Assembly (NCBI RefSeq): GCF_001010285.1 | Contig: NZ_CP011104.1 | Span: 4,774,001 to 4,838,000, forward strand | Source of the DNA: Photorhabdus thracensis | GTDB lineage: Bacteria > Pseudomonadota > Gammaproteobacteria > Enterobacterales > Enterobacteriaceae | DNA length: 64,000 bases | Direction: 5' to 3' | Shown: positions 18,781 through 29,088 of the stretch, in pieces | Position numbering within the stretch: position 1 is the stretch's first letter | Layout: the number at the start of each line of letters is the position of its first letter | Translations under genes and position numbers: made by a program | The notes under the pieces: generated by a model | Databases searched by the model: none | Told to the model about the DNA's origin: nothing | What the model saw: only the letters and a program-made list of their open reading frames with translations

Positions 18781-20453
18781 TTGTATAACCCCTGTTCTTG
18801 GTTAAGCCTGTGTATTTTGGCTCTGGCGTCTTCAAGTTGTGCTTTTGTTGCCCCATAATTTCTCAATTCTGGCTCTATCGTACTGAAATCACGATCCACA
18901 GCTGCTCTTAAATCTTTAGAATCCTGTTCTATTTGCGTCTGAGAATTCCGGCCTCCATAGGTTGCACTGAACTTCTGGTGAACCTTTGCCGGGATAATGA
19001 TTGCTGCAACATTTTTTTCAATAAGACTTAACTCATCCGTCTCCAAATCGGGATATAACATTTTTAATTTCGCTCGAACAGCCGCCGCAGAAGGCATATG
19101 ATCAGCATGTGTCCCATTCCTTGGCCTGCCCGCAAAATTACTGTACAAATCCACCTCAAACAGCTTCACCGGCGGTTTACTCAAATACACATACACCGGC
19201 GGCATATTCGGGATCGGGAAGATCAGAATATAATCGCGGAAATCCTTCTCTTCCGGCATCGGCAACGATTCAGTATCGCTGCCCACTTTCTCCGGGATTG
19301 GCAATACGGTGATTTGCGACGGAATAAACGGCCGCTCTTCATTCCCGGTATGGACTGGAACCTGAAACTCCTGTTCGTTCGGCGTCCATAAAATTGTCGG
19401 CCGGGTTTCTCCCGGTTCCCAGAACTCGTAATTACCGGTGGTCCGATTCAGCGTCATCATACGAACCGGCACTTTATCCAGACCACTTTCCGGGCCGACG
19501 TGATACCCCTGAACCGTCATCCTGCCGCTTTTTTCATCTCTTATCCAGCGGAAACGCACACGAGTCGGGGCTTTGCCAAACTGCTCAGCAATCTCACTCA
19601 GGCGATAGCGGTTTAAGTAGTCCTCTTCGCCTTCATTCAGCTTCGGTGAATAAAACAATCCCATTAACCCGACCGTCAACGGATTCGGAGCCGCCAGCCA
19701 GCGCCCGGAGCTGGCAGCGCCACCGCCAATGTAACGCATCACCAGCGCTTCCCCATCCGCTGCCACGCTGCGGGTGGTGGCCGCCACTGCCGTAGCAGCG
19801 GCTTCAGCCTGCTCTTTTCCACCACGAAACCAGCGTTTATACCACGGTAATTTTTTATCCTGCGGTTTATCCGGCTCTGGCGGGTGTTTCTTGCCCTGAG
19901 GAGGCTGTTCAGGCTTTTGCGCCGCTACCGGAGCGGGAGATGACGGCACCTGATATATCCCCATTCGCCCGAAGTTATTCGCGGGTTCAGCTTCGGTTCC
20001 GGCATCGGTACAACCTTTGCCCCGCTGGCAGGATTTCGTAAACACTGGTATCGGCGGTGGGGGAGCCTGCGTCACTGACGGTGGACCGGGCTGAACGCTT
20101 CCCGCTGCCTTCATCGGCGAAGCGACATTCTGCGCCGCCATATTAGTGGGAGCAACAGCCCGATCAGCAGCTTCTTCCTGCTTCTCATAGCTGTCCATCA
20201 CGGAATTAATCAACCGGGCCCGACAGGGACAGGTGCTGACACTATCTAATGTGCCCGCCAATCGCCGTCCCATGCTAAACATGCTGGGTACGCCCCCGAC
20301 AATCATGTAAGTACCGGAATGTTTACCGCAGGTGACGTGGTCCCCTTCACGTGCGGTTGCCCGCCCGTTAAATGTGATGGTCTGGTCGCCGGTGATAATG
20401 ACTCCACCACAGGTCGTTTTATCACCAACGAGCAGATAATAGCCTTTTGCCAT
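18777..20453 (-). CDS. PAAR / pyocin-S-like polymorphic toxin, T6SS effector
   Basis: 558 residues. Residues 1-90 are a PAAR domain ([39 protein letters not shown]) that would sharpen the VgrG spike. Residues 105-215 are a Pro/Ala-rich linker ([19 protein letters not shown]). About 225-440 resembles the S-type pyocin central domain ([20 protein letters not shown]). The last 110 residues are a tip with HADHMP and [19 protein letters not shown], a His-rich pattern suggesting a nuclease, but I cannot name the fold. It is nearly identical to 21947-23623 except for the tip. Confidence 0.85.
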   Translation of the reverse strand: MAKGYYLLVGDKTTCGGVIITGDQTITFNGRATAREGDHVTCGKHSGTYMIVGGVPSMFSMGRRLAGTLDSVSTCPCRARLINSVMDSYEKQEEAADRAVAPTNMAAQNVASPMKAAGSVQPGPPSVTQAPPPPIPVFTKSCQRGKGCTDAGTEAEPANNFGRMGIYQVPSSPAPVAAQKPEQPPQGKKHPPEPDKPQDKKLPWYKRWFRGGKEQAEAAATAVAATTRSVAADGEALVMRYIGGGAASSGRWLAAPNPLTVGLMGLFYSPKLNEGEEDYLNRYRLSEIAEQFGKAPTRVRFRWIRDEKSGRMTVQGYHVGPESGLDKVPVRMMTLNRTTGNYEFWEPGETRPTILWTPNEQEFQVPVHTGNEERPFIPSQITVLPIPEKVGSDTESLPMPEEKDFRDYILIFPIPNMPPVYVYLSKPPVKLFEVDLYSNFAGRPRNGTHADHMPSAAAVRAKLKMLYPDLETDELSLIEKNVAAIIIPAKVHQKFSATYGGRNSQTQIEQDSKDLRAAVDRDFSTIEPELRNYGATKAQLEDARAKIHRLNQEQGLYK

Positions 20454-20675
20454 TCTATTGACTTCCCCATTGGTTTACAGTGCAAAGAGTGGGTCTAACT
20501 AAAATGGTCATCATATTCTTACCACTTATAGGTTAATAGATGATCAATAGTGCAATGAATTTAACTTAAAAAGATATAGGAATATTCCGAAAATTGGAGA
20601 AATAAGCTTGATTGATTTTGGTAATTCATCATGTTAATTAACACATTGGATACAATTTTTTATCAAAAGTGGGCA
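20454..20675 (-). repeat. Duplicated 5' flank of the toxin genes, copy 1
   Basis: Nearly identical to 23624-23840, so the promoter region was duplicated together with the toxin gene. The reverse strand just before the ATG must carry the toxin ribosome binding site. Divergence begins around 20595. Confidence 0.8.
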
Positions 20676-21156
20676 TCACAAATGAATCTAAAACCAATAG
20701 CGACATCGGTTTTACACACTACATGATGTTTGAGAAGGCATATCAAACTGACAGGATTGCACGGTAAGTTTTCTCAAGTGCTGACCAAAAGACCGGCACT
20801 TTGTCATTAATGTGAGATGTATTTGCTAGCTGTCCAGCATCACCATTAACACACATTAATGTTATCAAGTTCAAAGAACCAACACTGTCACCCATTTCTG
20901 TTTTTTCCGATAATCATCCCCCTTTTTTCAGGGCTTAAATCCTGCCACATTAACCGTTTTATCCCTTTTTTATTGGGTTATTTTTATAGTTTTCTTCGTA
21001 AAATAACCAACGAGAAAGCGCTTTAATACCCATCAGGTCGGATAGTATTATTTTACTCGCGGATTTCTTTTCAACTCTGTATTAATGGTTTATGATTCTC
21101 GATTAAACGCAATTCACTCTCCTTTTGGAAAATTGCATTTATTGAATTAAATCCGT
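20676..21156. other. Intergenic, shared noncoding motif with the VgrG region
   Basis: No gene. Positions about 21061-21175 match 49484-49605 (TTTCTTTTCAACTCT, CGATTAAACGCAATT, TTTATTGA.TTAAATCCG). This is a short conserved noncoding element present in both T6SS loci. Confidence 0.5.
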
Positions 21157-21374
21157 CCTTAATATAAAAGCTTTAATAGGGTTAACGTAATTTCTTTTAA
21201 ATTCCTCCCCTCACTATAAAACGCTAGCCCCCCCTATTTTACCATATCCAGGCATACCACCTCGTCACCAGGAAAACCTGCTGGCTTCGTTTTATAAGGA
21301 ATTAGTCCTTTATCAAAAATTTCCTGCTAGGTTTTCCCCAAGCGATTAATCAATGCTTTAACATTGATCGCCAT
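21157..21374 (-). pseudogene. DUF6392-like immunity gene, decayed
   Basis: Starts MAINVKALINRLGKT, then an in-frame [20 protein letters not shown], a second TAG, and ends in [12 protein letters not shown]. It corresponds to the first 90 residues of the 21480-21947 protein, with the 3' part missing. Confidence 0.85.
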
Positions 21375-21424
21375 TATTTGTATAACCCCGACTCTTTGTT
21401 AATCCAATTCATCTGCGGTTTGAC
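21374..21424 (-). pseudogene. Vestigial toxin tail before the decayed immunity gene
   Basis: Encodes QMNWINKESGLYK and stop, overlapping the following ATG with the usual TAATG. Same relic as at 18216-18266. Confidence 0.7.
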
Positions 21425-21479
21425 CTTTCAAACCGCGAATGAAAAAGCTTTTAAGAAAAAACTTCCTCCTTTTTATTGA

Positions 21480-21947
21480 CTACCAACGCACTTCTGTAGT
21501 GGGTAAAAACGTTACTGATTTTACTCGTTCCATCATGTCATAAGAGATCTTCATACTGGTAGGAATGCGGAAATCAAGCAATGTGTATAACTCTTTCCAT
21601 CCAAACTGACGTTTCATTATTATTTGTGGTTGCTGTAATTTCTCAGGCTTACCAAACTGTTCATGAACCCACTGTCGTGACATCTGAGACACCAAAGGAG
21701 ATGGCAGCTCATTAGGAAATTGGTATAGAGGTTTCTTTTCATTTAGCAAGGTCAATGTAATCTCTTTTAAACGCTTTTCTTCTCGGTAAAACGCTAGAAA
21801 TACCCCCTCTTTTACCATATCCAGGCATACCACCTCGTCACCAGAAAAGCCTGTTGGCTTGGTTTTATAAGGGATTAACCCTTCATCAAAAATCTCCTGA
21901 TAAGATTTTCCTAGACTATTTATTAACACTTCAACATTGACTGTCAT
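21480..21947 (-). CDS. Immunity protein (DUF6392-like) for toxin 21947-23623
   Basis: 155 residues: [40 protein letters not shown], ending [10 protein letters not shown]. Its ATG overlaps the toxin stop (TAATG). It is closer to the orphan at 16641-17108 than to the one at 18322-18780 in its C-terminal third, which suggests reshuffling of tip-immunity pairs. Confidence 0.85.
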   Translation of the reverse strand: MTVNVEVLINSLGKSYQEIFDEGLIPYKTKPTGFSGDEVVCLDMVKEGVFLAFYREEKRLKEITLTLLNEKKPLYQFPNELPSPLVSQMSRQWVHEQFGKPEKLQQPQIIMKRQFGWKELYTLLDFRIPTSMKISYDMMERVKSVTFLPTTEVRW

Positions 21948-23623
21948 TATTTGTATAACCCCTGTTCTTGGTTCAGCTTATGCATTTTGGCTCTGGCATC
22001 TTCAAGTTGTGCTTCTGTTGCGCCATATTCCTTCAGTACTGGTTTTATTGTATTAAAGTCCCGATCAAGCGCTGCCCGTAAATTCTTCGAATCCTGTTCT
22101 ATCTGGGTAGGCGTATTTCTCCCTCCATAGGTAGCACTGAGCTTTTGATGTACCTCTGCGGGTATAATGATAGAAGCGACATCCTCAGATAATTCCTTGA
22201 ATTCACGTTCATCTAATAATGGATATAACCGTTTAAAATAAGCCTTAACAGCCGCCGCAGAAGGCATATGATCAGCATGTGCCCCATTCCTTGGCCTGCC
22301 CGCAAAATTACTGTACAAATCCACCTCAAACAGCTTCACCGGCGGTTTACTCAAATACACATACACCGGCGGCATATTCGGGATCGGGAAGATCAGAATA
22401 TAATCGCGGAAATCCTTTTCTTCCGGCATCGGCAACGATTCAATATCGCTGCCCACTTTCTCCGGGATTGGCAATACGGTGATTTGCGATGGAATAAACG
22501 GGCGTTCTTCATTCCCGGTATGGGCCGGAACCTGAAACTCCTGTTCGTTCGGCGTCCATAAAATTGTCGGCCGGGTTTCTCCCGGTTCCCAGAACTCGTA
22601 ATTACCGGTGGTCCGATTCAGCGTCATCATACGAACCGGCACTTTATCCAGACCACTTTCCGGGCCGACGTGATACCCCTGAACCGTCATCCTGCCGCTT
22701 TTTTCATCTCTTATCCAGCGGAAACGCACACGAGTCGGGGCTTTGCCAAACTGTTCGGCAATCTCACTAAGGCGATAGCGGTTTAAGTAGTCCTCTTCGC
22801 CTTCATTCAGCTTCGGTGAATAAAACAATCCCATTAACCCGACCGTCAACGGATTCGGAGCCGCCAGCCAGCGCCCGGAGCTGGCAGCGCCACCGCCAAT
22901 GTAACGCATCACCAGCGCTTCCCCATCCGCTGCCACGCTGCGGGTGGTGGCCGCCACTGCCGTAGCAGCGGCTTCAGCCTTATCTTTTCCACCACGAAAC
23001 CAGCGTTTATACCACGGTAATTTTTTATCCTGCGGTTTATCCGGCTCTGGCGGGTGTTTCTTGCCCTGAGGAGGCTGTTCAGGCTTTTGCGCCGCTACCG
23101 GAGCGGGAGATGACGACACCTGATATATCCCCATTCGCCCGAAGTTATTCGCGGGTTCAGCTTCGGTTCCCGCATCGGTACAGCCTTTGCCCCGCTGGCA
23201 GGATTTCGTAAACACTGGTATCGGCGGTGGGGGAGCCTGCGTCACTGACGGTGGACCGGGCTGAACGCTTCCCGCTGCCTTCATCGGCGAAGCGACATTC
23301 TGCGCCGCCATATTAGTGGGAGCAACAGCCCGATCAGCAGCTTCTTCCTGCTTCTCATAGCTGTCCATCACGGAATTAATCAACCGGGCCCGACAGGGAC
23401 AGGTGCTGACACTATCTAATGTGCCCGCCAATCGCCGTCCCATGCTAAACATGCTGGGTACGCCCCCGACAATCATGTAAGTACCGGAATGTTTACCGCA
23501 GGTGACGTGGTCCCCTTCACGTGCGGTTGCCCGCCCGTTAAATGTGATGGTCTGGTCGCCGGTGATAATGACTCCACCACAGGTCGTTTTATCACCAACG
23601 AGCAGATAATAGCCTTTTGCCAT
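21947..23623 (-). CDS. PAAR / pyocin-S-like polymorphic toxin, T6SS effector (second copy)
   Basis: 558 residues with the same PAAR, linker and pyocin-like central domain as 18777-20453 and only a few substitutions up to about residue 450. The tip then diverges ([40 protein letters not shown]) but keeps HADHMP, the [11 protein letters not shown] motif and the QEQGLYK end. This is the expected pattern for polymorphic toxins: a conserved delivery body with a variable toxic tip and cognate immunity. The GC-rich body against an AT-richer tip also fits. Confidence 0.85.
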   Translation of the reverse strand: MAKGYYLLVGDKTTCGGVIITGDQTITFNGRATAREGDHVTCGKHSGTYMIVGGVPSMFSMGRRLAGTLDSVSTCPCRARLINSVMDSYEKQEEAADRAVAPTNMAAQNVASPMKAAGSVQPGPPSVTQAPPPPIPVFTKSCQRGKGCTDAGTEAEPANNFGRMGIYQVSSSPAPVAAQKPEQPPQGKKHPPEPDKPQDKKLPWYKRWFRGGKDKAEAAATAVAATTRSVAADGEALVMRYIGGGAASSGRWLAAPNPLTVGLMGLFYSPKLNEGEEDYLNRYRLSEIAEQFGKAPTRVRFRWIRDEKSGRMTVQGYHVGPESGLDKVPVRMMTLNRTTGNYEFWEPGETRPTILWTPNEQEFQVPAHTGNEERPFIPSQITVLPIPEKVGSDIESLPMPEEKDFRDYILIFPIPNMPPVYVYLSKPPVKLFEVDLYSNFAGRPRNGAHADHMPSAAAVKAYFKRLYPLLDEREFKELSEDVASIIIPAEVHQKLSATYGGRNTPTQIEQDSKNLRAALDRDFNTIKPVLKEYGATEAQLEDARAKMHKLNQEQGLYK

Positions 23624-23840
23624 TCTATTGACTTCCCCATTGGTTTACAGTGCAAAGAGTGGGTCTAACTAAAATGGTCATCATATTCTTACCACTTATA
23701 GGTTAATAGATGATCAATAGTGCAATGAATTTAACTTAAAAAGATATAGGAATATTCCGAAAATTAGAGAAATTAGCTTGATTGATTTTAGTAATTCATC
23801 ATGTCTATTAACATACTAAATACAATTTCTTATCAAAAGT
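23624..23840 (-). repeat. Duplicated 5' flank of the toxin genes, copy 2
   Basis: Copy of 20454-20675; see that entry. Confidence 0.8.
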
Positions 23841-23898
23841 ACCGGAATGTTTACCACAGGTGGCGTGATCCCCTTCACGCGCAGTTGCCCATCCGTTA
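23841..23898 (-). pseudogene. PAAR-domain scrap
   Basis: Encodes [20 protein letters not shown], matching the middle of the PAAR domain of the two toxins. It is the residue of a third toxin gene upstream of the array. Confidence 0.8.
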
Positions 23899-24028
23899 TA
23901 GGAATATTCTGAATCTTATGAAAATCAGGTTGATTTTTTTATCTCTAATGTTGGTCGCACCTGTTCCATCAAGATAAAAATTCATTGAGACAAATTTCGG
24001 CAAATAGGGTAAAGCTCCGGTTGTTACA

Positions 24029-24555
24029 AATATCTAAGTTGAACTTAAAACACAACTTTATATCTTGTAGCTCTACCATTTTAAGTAAGTTTTTTATTCC
24101 ATTATTCTTCAAAAATTAAATTAAGCAGAATTTACCTAACCTTAATATTATTTAAGTTTAGTTATTCCAACAGCCAAAAAATTCAAACCCGGTTTTTGGG
24201 TTAAAAAGCTCATATAGTTTATTATGCTGATAATTCCTAAATATGTCTTATCGAATTACAATATCTCGCAGACTCTATTTAAGAAGCATTCTTTAATTGA
24301 TCACACATTATTTCAATTAAATACTATTCTATTCGCATTATTCTGGCCCAGAGATAACACCTTTTCTTTCATCCTATTACAAGTTATCGTTATAAGAGTC
24401 GCTCTCTCCATCCCTGGTTTATGACAGAAAATTTTTAACACATGTCACTTAATTACTCATGACTGAAAAATTAAATTCATTAATTTATCTAATTAGTAAT
24501 TATTCTAAAATGTTTTCATATATAATAGTATTTATTGTTACATTTACCCATAATT
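24029..24555 (+). repeat. Direct repeat A': region upstream of the intact LuxR array
   Basis: Nearly identical to 15829-16350; contains the hairpin AACCC/GGGTT near 24187-24203. The array promoter probably lies in or just after it (24556-24722). No convincing gene. Confidence 0.75.
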
Positions 24556-24722
24556 AAAGTCCCTATATAAAATAATAATAAGATTTAATTAATAAATATA
24601 TGTATTTTGACGCGCAAGTTATTATATTCTATTATAAGACCAAGATATTCTAAGTATGGTGAAGGTATAATTAGCAGGCAGACCTTGCAGATAACGGCTG
24701 AAATAATCATTCGGGAGTCACA

Positions 24723-25421
24723 ATGCAACAGATAAAAAACAAACCCAATAATATTACCCCACAATTAATTCACACGTGGGAAAGAAGCAGCGAACCTTGG
24801 GGAGCTAAAGATCGCCAATCAAGGTTTATCTATGCCAATTCCGCTTTTTATCAACTACTCAATCTACCAGAAGATTTCGATATTACTGGGCTTTCTACAG
24901 GTGAATTACCTTCTCCTGTTGCAGAATATGCAGAAGAGTTCCACCGTCAGGATCAGAAAGTTATTCAAACCATGCAACGAGTCACTTCATTGGAAACTCA
25001 TCCATTTGAAGAACATAGGATTAAGCAAATCTATTTTTGTAATAAATATCCACTTTGTGATGAAGATGGCAATTGTATTGGTATTACTTTTCATATGTGC
25101 AAAACTGAAAATTTTTCCGTTGCCTATTATTATGAAAAAACATCGCCGTCGGCACTGCAATTCGTACCACCTAATGACACGCTAACGCAAACTGAATGGG
25201 AAGTTCTCTTTCTGGCCCTTCGTTCATTGGATGAAGAGAGTATCAGTGAGGAGTTAATGATAAGTACGGAAGATGTGGTTAATCATATTCAGTCAATTTA
25301 CCGAAAATTTGATTTGCCGCTGCATGCAGAATTAAAAGATTTCTGCAAAGAAAACAAGTTTGACCTTTATATTCCAGAAAGATTTGTCACTATTGGTAGT
25401 ATAGAGTTAGATCGGCTATAA
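24723..25421 (+). CDS. LuxR solo with PAS4-like sensor domain (array gene 1)
   Basis: 232 residues. The sensor half has NNITPQLIHTWERSSEPWGA, DRQSRFIYANSAFYQLL and DGNCIGITFHMCKTE. The HTH half has LTQTEWEVLFLALRS and ISEELMISTEDVVNHIQSIY. The recognition helix lacks the usual T-V-E/K residues (TEDVVNHI), so DNA binding may be altered. The start is preceded by GGGAGT. First of four same-strand genes 30-150 nt apart, likely an operon. The ligand is unknown; in Photorhabdus PAS4-LuxR solos are thought to sense host or exogenous signals. Confidence 0.9.
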   Translation: MQQIKNKPNNITPQLIHTWERSSEPWGAKDRQSRFIYANSAFYQLLNLPEDFDITGLSTGELPSPVAEYAEEFHRQDQKVIQTMQRVTSLETHPFEEHRIKQIYFCNKYPLCDEDGNCIGITFHMCKTENFSVAYYYEKTSPSALQFVPPNDTLTQTEWEVLFLALRSLDEESISEELMISTEDVVNHIQSIYRKFDLPLHAELKDFCKENKFDLYIPERFVTIGSIELDRL

Positions 25422-25470
25422 ACTTAAATATCAGTACCTTAGCCCTAAATTTAAAAAGAGGAATGATACT

Positions 25471-26154
25471 ATGAATAGTAAATTAACCCTTTCATCCCAA
25501 GTAATTAATACATTAGAGCAAAGTGATGACCCGTGGGGAATAAAAGATGAAAATTCATGTTTTATTTATGGCAATTCAGCAACAAAAAGATTTATTCATG
25601 ACTTTAAAAACTCATTTGATTACGAGGGGCTTTATGATGATGAACTCAACTGGGACGGAGCTGAGTTTGCAAAAGAGTTTATTGCTCATGATAAAAGTGT
25701 GATGGTAAACGGAAAAAGAGTATGTTCTCTTGAAACACATTTATTTGGTAAAGATAAATTTCTGTCATCTTATTTTTGTGAAAAAACACCTATTTACCAT
25801 GATAATGGAAATTGTATAGGAATTATGTATCATATGTGGAAAGCTCAGGATTTCTCATTAACTCGTCTATATCATGGAAAACTCCCTGCATCTATTCTGT
25901 TCCAGCCACCGACTGATTTATTTACTCAGCGGGAATGGGATATTATTTTCCTTCTTTTACAAAAGTACACCAGTAAGCAAATGGGCAAAATGTTGGATAT
26001 CTCCTATCGCACCGTTGAAACTCATATCGCACGGATATATAGAAAAATTGGTGTTAATTCCAGTTATCAGTTGGAAGAATATTGCCGGCTGAATGATTAT
26101 GATCTCTATGTACCAGAAAGATTTGTGCATCCAGAAAGTAGAATGTTCCTTTAA
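25471..26154 (+). CDS. LuxR solo with PAS4-like sensor domain (array gene 2)
   Basis: 227 residues. MNSKLTLSSQVINTLEQSDD, then PWGIKDENSCFIYGN and NGNCIGIMYHMWKAQDFSL in the sensor half. The HTH is canonical (LFTQREWDIIFLLLQ, ISYRTVETHIARIYRKIGV). Ends YVPERFVHPESRMFL. Shine-Dalgarno AGAGGA upstream. A C-terminal scrap of the same type lies at 16357-16431. Confidence 0.92.
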   Translation: MNSKLTLSSQVINTLEQSDDPWGIKDENSCFIYGNSATKRFIHDFKNSFDYEGLYDDELNWDGAEFAKEFIAHDKSVMVNGKRVCSLETHLFGKDKFLSSYFCEKTPIYHDNGNCIGIMYHMWKAQDFSLTRLYHGKLPASILFQPPTDLFTQREWDIIFLLLQKYTSKQMGKMLDISYRTVETHIARIYRKIGVNSSYQLEEYCRLNDYDLYVPERFVHPESRMFL

Positions 26155-26184
26155 CCTTTAGATTAAAAAGGAGTTTTTCTTAAC

Positions 26185-26856
26185 ATGAAGAAGAACTATA
26201 CAATATCACCGCAGATTATTAACACAATGGAAATAAGCAATGAGCCGTGGGGAATAAAAGATAGTTCTTCTAGCTTCATTTACGGTAATTCTGCAACAAA
26301 AAAATTCGTTCATAATTTTAAGGAATCATTTGATTACGAAGGACTTTATGATCATGAACTTCCCTGGGATGGAGCTGTTTTTTCAAAAGAATTTATTACC
26401 CACGATAGAAATGCAATGACAAAAAGACAAAGAGTATGTTCAATTGAGACTCATGTATTCGGACAAGAGCAAACTCTGTCATCCTATTTTTGTGAAAAAT
26501 CACCGTTTTATCATGACAATGGTAATTGCATGGGTATTGTGTTTCATATGTGGAAAGTAAGAGAGTACTCATTGACCTACCTACATCAATATCATGAAAA
26601 ACTACCATCATCCATCATACTCCAACCGCCGACTGATCTTTTTACTCAACATGAATGGGATATCATCTTTCTCTTTTTACAGAAACACTCCAAAAAACAG
26701 ATTGGGAAAATACTAAATATTACCTATCGTACGGTTGAAACACATATGGCCCGGATATATCGTAAGATCGGCATTAATTCCAGTCGGCAACTGGAAGAAT
26801 ACTGTCTAGCCAACAATTTCAATCACTATATCCCAGAAAAATTTCTATTATCTTAG
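26185..26856 (+). CDS. LuxR solo with PAS4-like sensor domain (array gene 3)
   Basis: 223 residues. MKKNYTISPQIINTMEISNE, PWGIKDSSSSFIYGN and NGNCMGIVFHMWKV in the sensor half; HTH LFTQHEWDIIFLFLQ and ITYRTVETHMARIYRKIGI. It lies 30 nt after gene 2 and has an AAGGAG site. The paralogue at 10938-12705 is split by an IS and an N-terminal scrap lies at 16456-16565. Confidence 0.92.
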   Translation: MKKNYTISPQIINTMEISNEPWGIKDSSSSFIYGNSATKKFVHNFKESFDYEGLYDHELPWDGAVFSKEFITHDRNAMTKRQRVCSIETHVFGQEQTLSSYFCEKSPFYHDNGNCMGIVFHMWKVREYSLTYLHQYHEKLPSSIILQPPTDLFTQHEWDIIFLFLQKHSKKQIGKILNITYRTVETHMARIYRKIGINSSRQLEEYCLANNFNHYIPEKFLLS

Positions 26857-27006
26857 ATTAAGTATTACTTCCCTGTTTCAACATACTACCTTTGTTAGTT
26901 ATTTGTTGATAAAATGGATAGCCCTGCGGGAATATGGCTCTTATTCATAAATAGAATATACTTATATTCAATAGTTCAAAAATCAAAAACGCCTTAAAGG
27001 ATATAT

Positions 27007-27702
27007 ATGAATAACACAGGATTAAGAAAAGTCCCTTTTATTACTTCCCAGTTAACAAATATGTGGGATAGAAGCTCTGATCCTTGGTTTGTAAAAGATA
27101 AAGAATCTCGTTTTATTTACGCAAATAGCGCGTTTATTAAAGCCAATAAGTTACCTGAAAACTCTAATGTTATAGGATATACTGATGAAGAATTACCAAC
27201 ACCGGTTAGTGGTTTCGCTCACCATTTTAAAGAACATGAGCGCAGAGTCTTAGCGTGTATGCAGCGAGTATCATCTATTGGTACTTATCCTCAAGGTAGT
27301 GGTCAGCTACCTAAATCCTATTTTTGCGAAAAATATCCACTGATGTGTGAGAATAATCAGTGTATCGGCATTATTTCTCATGCCAAAGAAATAGATCATT
27401 TTACCGTGTCTCATTATATTAAGAATAATATACCAATATCTATCTTCCCCAGGCCACCCAATAATTTATTGAAAGATAAAGAGTGGACAATTATTTTTTT
27501 ATTTTGCTGTGGCATTAGTAATAAAGATATAGCCACTGAAATGAATATCTCATGCCGTACTGTAGAAAAACATTTTGAAAATATTTATGAGAAATTTTCC
27601 GTCACATCGGTTTTGGAGTTAAGGTTACTTTGCAAAGAAAATGGTTATGATCTCTATATCCCACCAAGATATTCTGAGTCTATAGGTCATTTCTTATTAT
27701 AA
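27007..27702 (+). CDS. LuxR solo with PAS4-like sensor domain (array gene 4)
   Basis: 231 residues. VPFITSQLTNMWDRSSDPWF, DKESRFIYANSAFIKANKLP and NNQCIGIISHAKEIDHFTV in the sensor half; HTH LLKDKEWTIIFLFCCGISNK, ISCRTVEKHFENIYEKF. Close to 12838-13533 and to the truncated start at 58411-58545. The 150-bp gap before it may carry its own promoter. Confidence 0.92.
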   Translation: MNNTGLRKVPFITSQLTNMWDRSSDPWFVKDKESRFIYANSAFIKANKLPENSNVIGYTDEELPTPVSGFAHHFKEHERRVLACMQRVSSIGTYPQGSGQLPKSYFCEKYPLMCENNQCIGIISHAKEIDHFTVSHYIKNNIPISIFPRPPNNLLKDKEWTIIFLFCCGISNKDIATEMNISCRTVEKHFENIYEKFSVTSVLELRLLCKENGYDLYIPPRYSESIGHFLL

Positions 27703-27845
27703 ATGGTCCATTTTACTATTAGCTGTTTCTCACTAAACTATTGATCATTGCAGTAATCATCAGGAATACAATAATGGCATCACAGATTTTTCTACTCCCT
27801 CAAACGATAAAGTTTTATGCCAACAAAACATATTGAAAACGTTTT

Positions 27846-27908
27846 GGATGACTGACGATATATACCGCCCATTGCGGCGGATGTTACTGTGTCCAGAATA
27901 ATCTTCTG
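27846..27908 (-). pseudogene. FimB-like recombinase scrap
   Basis: Encodes EDYSGHSNIRRNGRYISS, matching QDYLGHSNIRHTVRYTAS near the C-terminus of the intact recombinase at 54003-54623. It lies just downstream of yhfS, mirroring the arrangement at 54.6 kb. Confidence 0.7.
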
Positions 27909-27926
27909 CTTACTTTAGCCTCTTAC

Positions 27927-29024
27927 TTACAGCAAGGCGACGGCCTGCGCACAACTTTGATTCAGAATCCTCATTACCGTCTCCGCCCCACTTCGATTGG
28001 GATTTATCCTTATCATTCGTTTCTCTAATGTGGGATCAGACTGACGGAATGTACCGGACACCCGGTAAAACAAGGGCGGTATTTCAAATTTTGATTCGGC
28101 CCCTACCGGATAAGGCAGTGCACCGAGTTGATGGGCAAAACAAAGCACCTGTTCTGCAATCTCTTCATAAAATTCCACCAGCAATACTTTCGATTGTGCA
28201 TTTGCGATAACCGCCTGTTTTACCTGCGGTATGACGCCCTGATTAAGCCAGATAACCAGCGTTTCATTAACCTGAGCCTGTACCGCATGCATCACTGGCG
28301 CAAATACCAGTCCACGCAATACTTCTAACGCCTGAAATCCCTGTATCTGACTTCCGCCGGAGTACATGCTACGCCGGATACTGTCTGTTAGCGCTTGTTG
28401 GCCGGCCACAACACCAACACCTTGCGGACCGAACAGTTTAAAGCTGGAAAAAGTCGATAATGCCGCACCACATTCACAACCAATATGTTCCACTTTCATA
28501 GCCGCATAATTATCGTCAACCAGAACCGGTAGTGACGCCGAGTTCAGCAGTGATATGACAGCTGCCAGCTCATAAGAATCATCAATTTTCTGCCGCGTGT
28601 GCTGTACCAGTCCAGCCACCGGACGATGTTGTAAAATCGCAGTCCGTATTTGCTCTGGTTGATTAAAATCCGCCCGAATAAGATGTAATCCCCTCTGTTC
28701 AGCAATCATCGCTGTCGTGGGATATAACGGCGCATCATGAATCAGCAGGCTATCGCCCGCGTTAAGTAATGCCGCTAACCCACAACGTATTGCGCCGGTT
28801 CCCGCCCCTTGCACCAACACGGCAGCCTCGGCTGAAAAGAAATCAGCAATGACCCGCTCAACCCGCAGTGTCATCTGTGGCTGGTTCAACCCCGGTACCA
28901 ACCCTAAATCTCCCGTGGTAAGAAAGTCTGCGCCGGGAAAATGGCGGCAGATAATATCAACCAAACGAAACTGTTTTTGCTGTGCCTGCGCCATATTCAG
29001 ACTATGTAATGGATAAGTGTTCAA
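27927..29024 (-). CDS. yhfS: PLP-dependent aminotransferase-like protein YhfS
   Basis: 365 residues from TTG at 29024 (GGAG lies upstream; E. coli YhfS also begins with PLQSL-like sequence). Fold type I PLP enzyme: GAGTGAIRCGLAALL forms the phosphate-binding turn, VDDNYAAMKV has the PLP-ring Asp, and the Schiff-base Lys is in STFSSFKLFGPQGVG. Last gene of the yhf operon. The substrate is not established; the operon context (PRD regulator, phosphotriesterase homologue, alanine-racemase-like YhfX) suggests catabolism of an unusual amino compound. Confidence 0.9.
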   Translation of the reverse strand: MNTYPLHSLNMAQAQQKQFRLVDIICRHFPGADFLTTGDLGLVPGLNQPQMTLRVERVIADFFSAEAAVLVQGAGTGAIRCGLAALLNAGDSLLIHDAPLYPTTAMIAEQRGLHLIRADFNQPEQIRTAILQHRPVAGLVQHTRQKIDDSYELAAVISLLNSASLPVLVDDNYAAMKVEHIGCECGAALSTFSSFKLFGPQGVGVVAGQQALTDSIRRSMYSGGSQIQGFQALEVLRGLVFAPVMHAVQAQVNETLVIWLNQGVIPQVKQAVIANAQSKVLLVEFYEEIAEQVLCFAHQLGALPYPVGAESKFEIPPLFYRVSGTFRQSDPTLEKRMIRINPNRSGAETVMRILNQSCAQAVALL

Positions 29025-29088
29025 TATTTGCTCTCCGGCACTCCCCCTCTATTTTTTCATCGCAAAATAAGGGGGGAGATCTCTTCGA

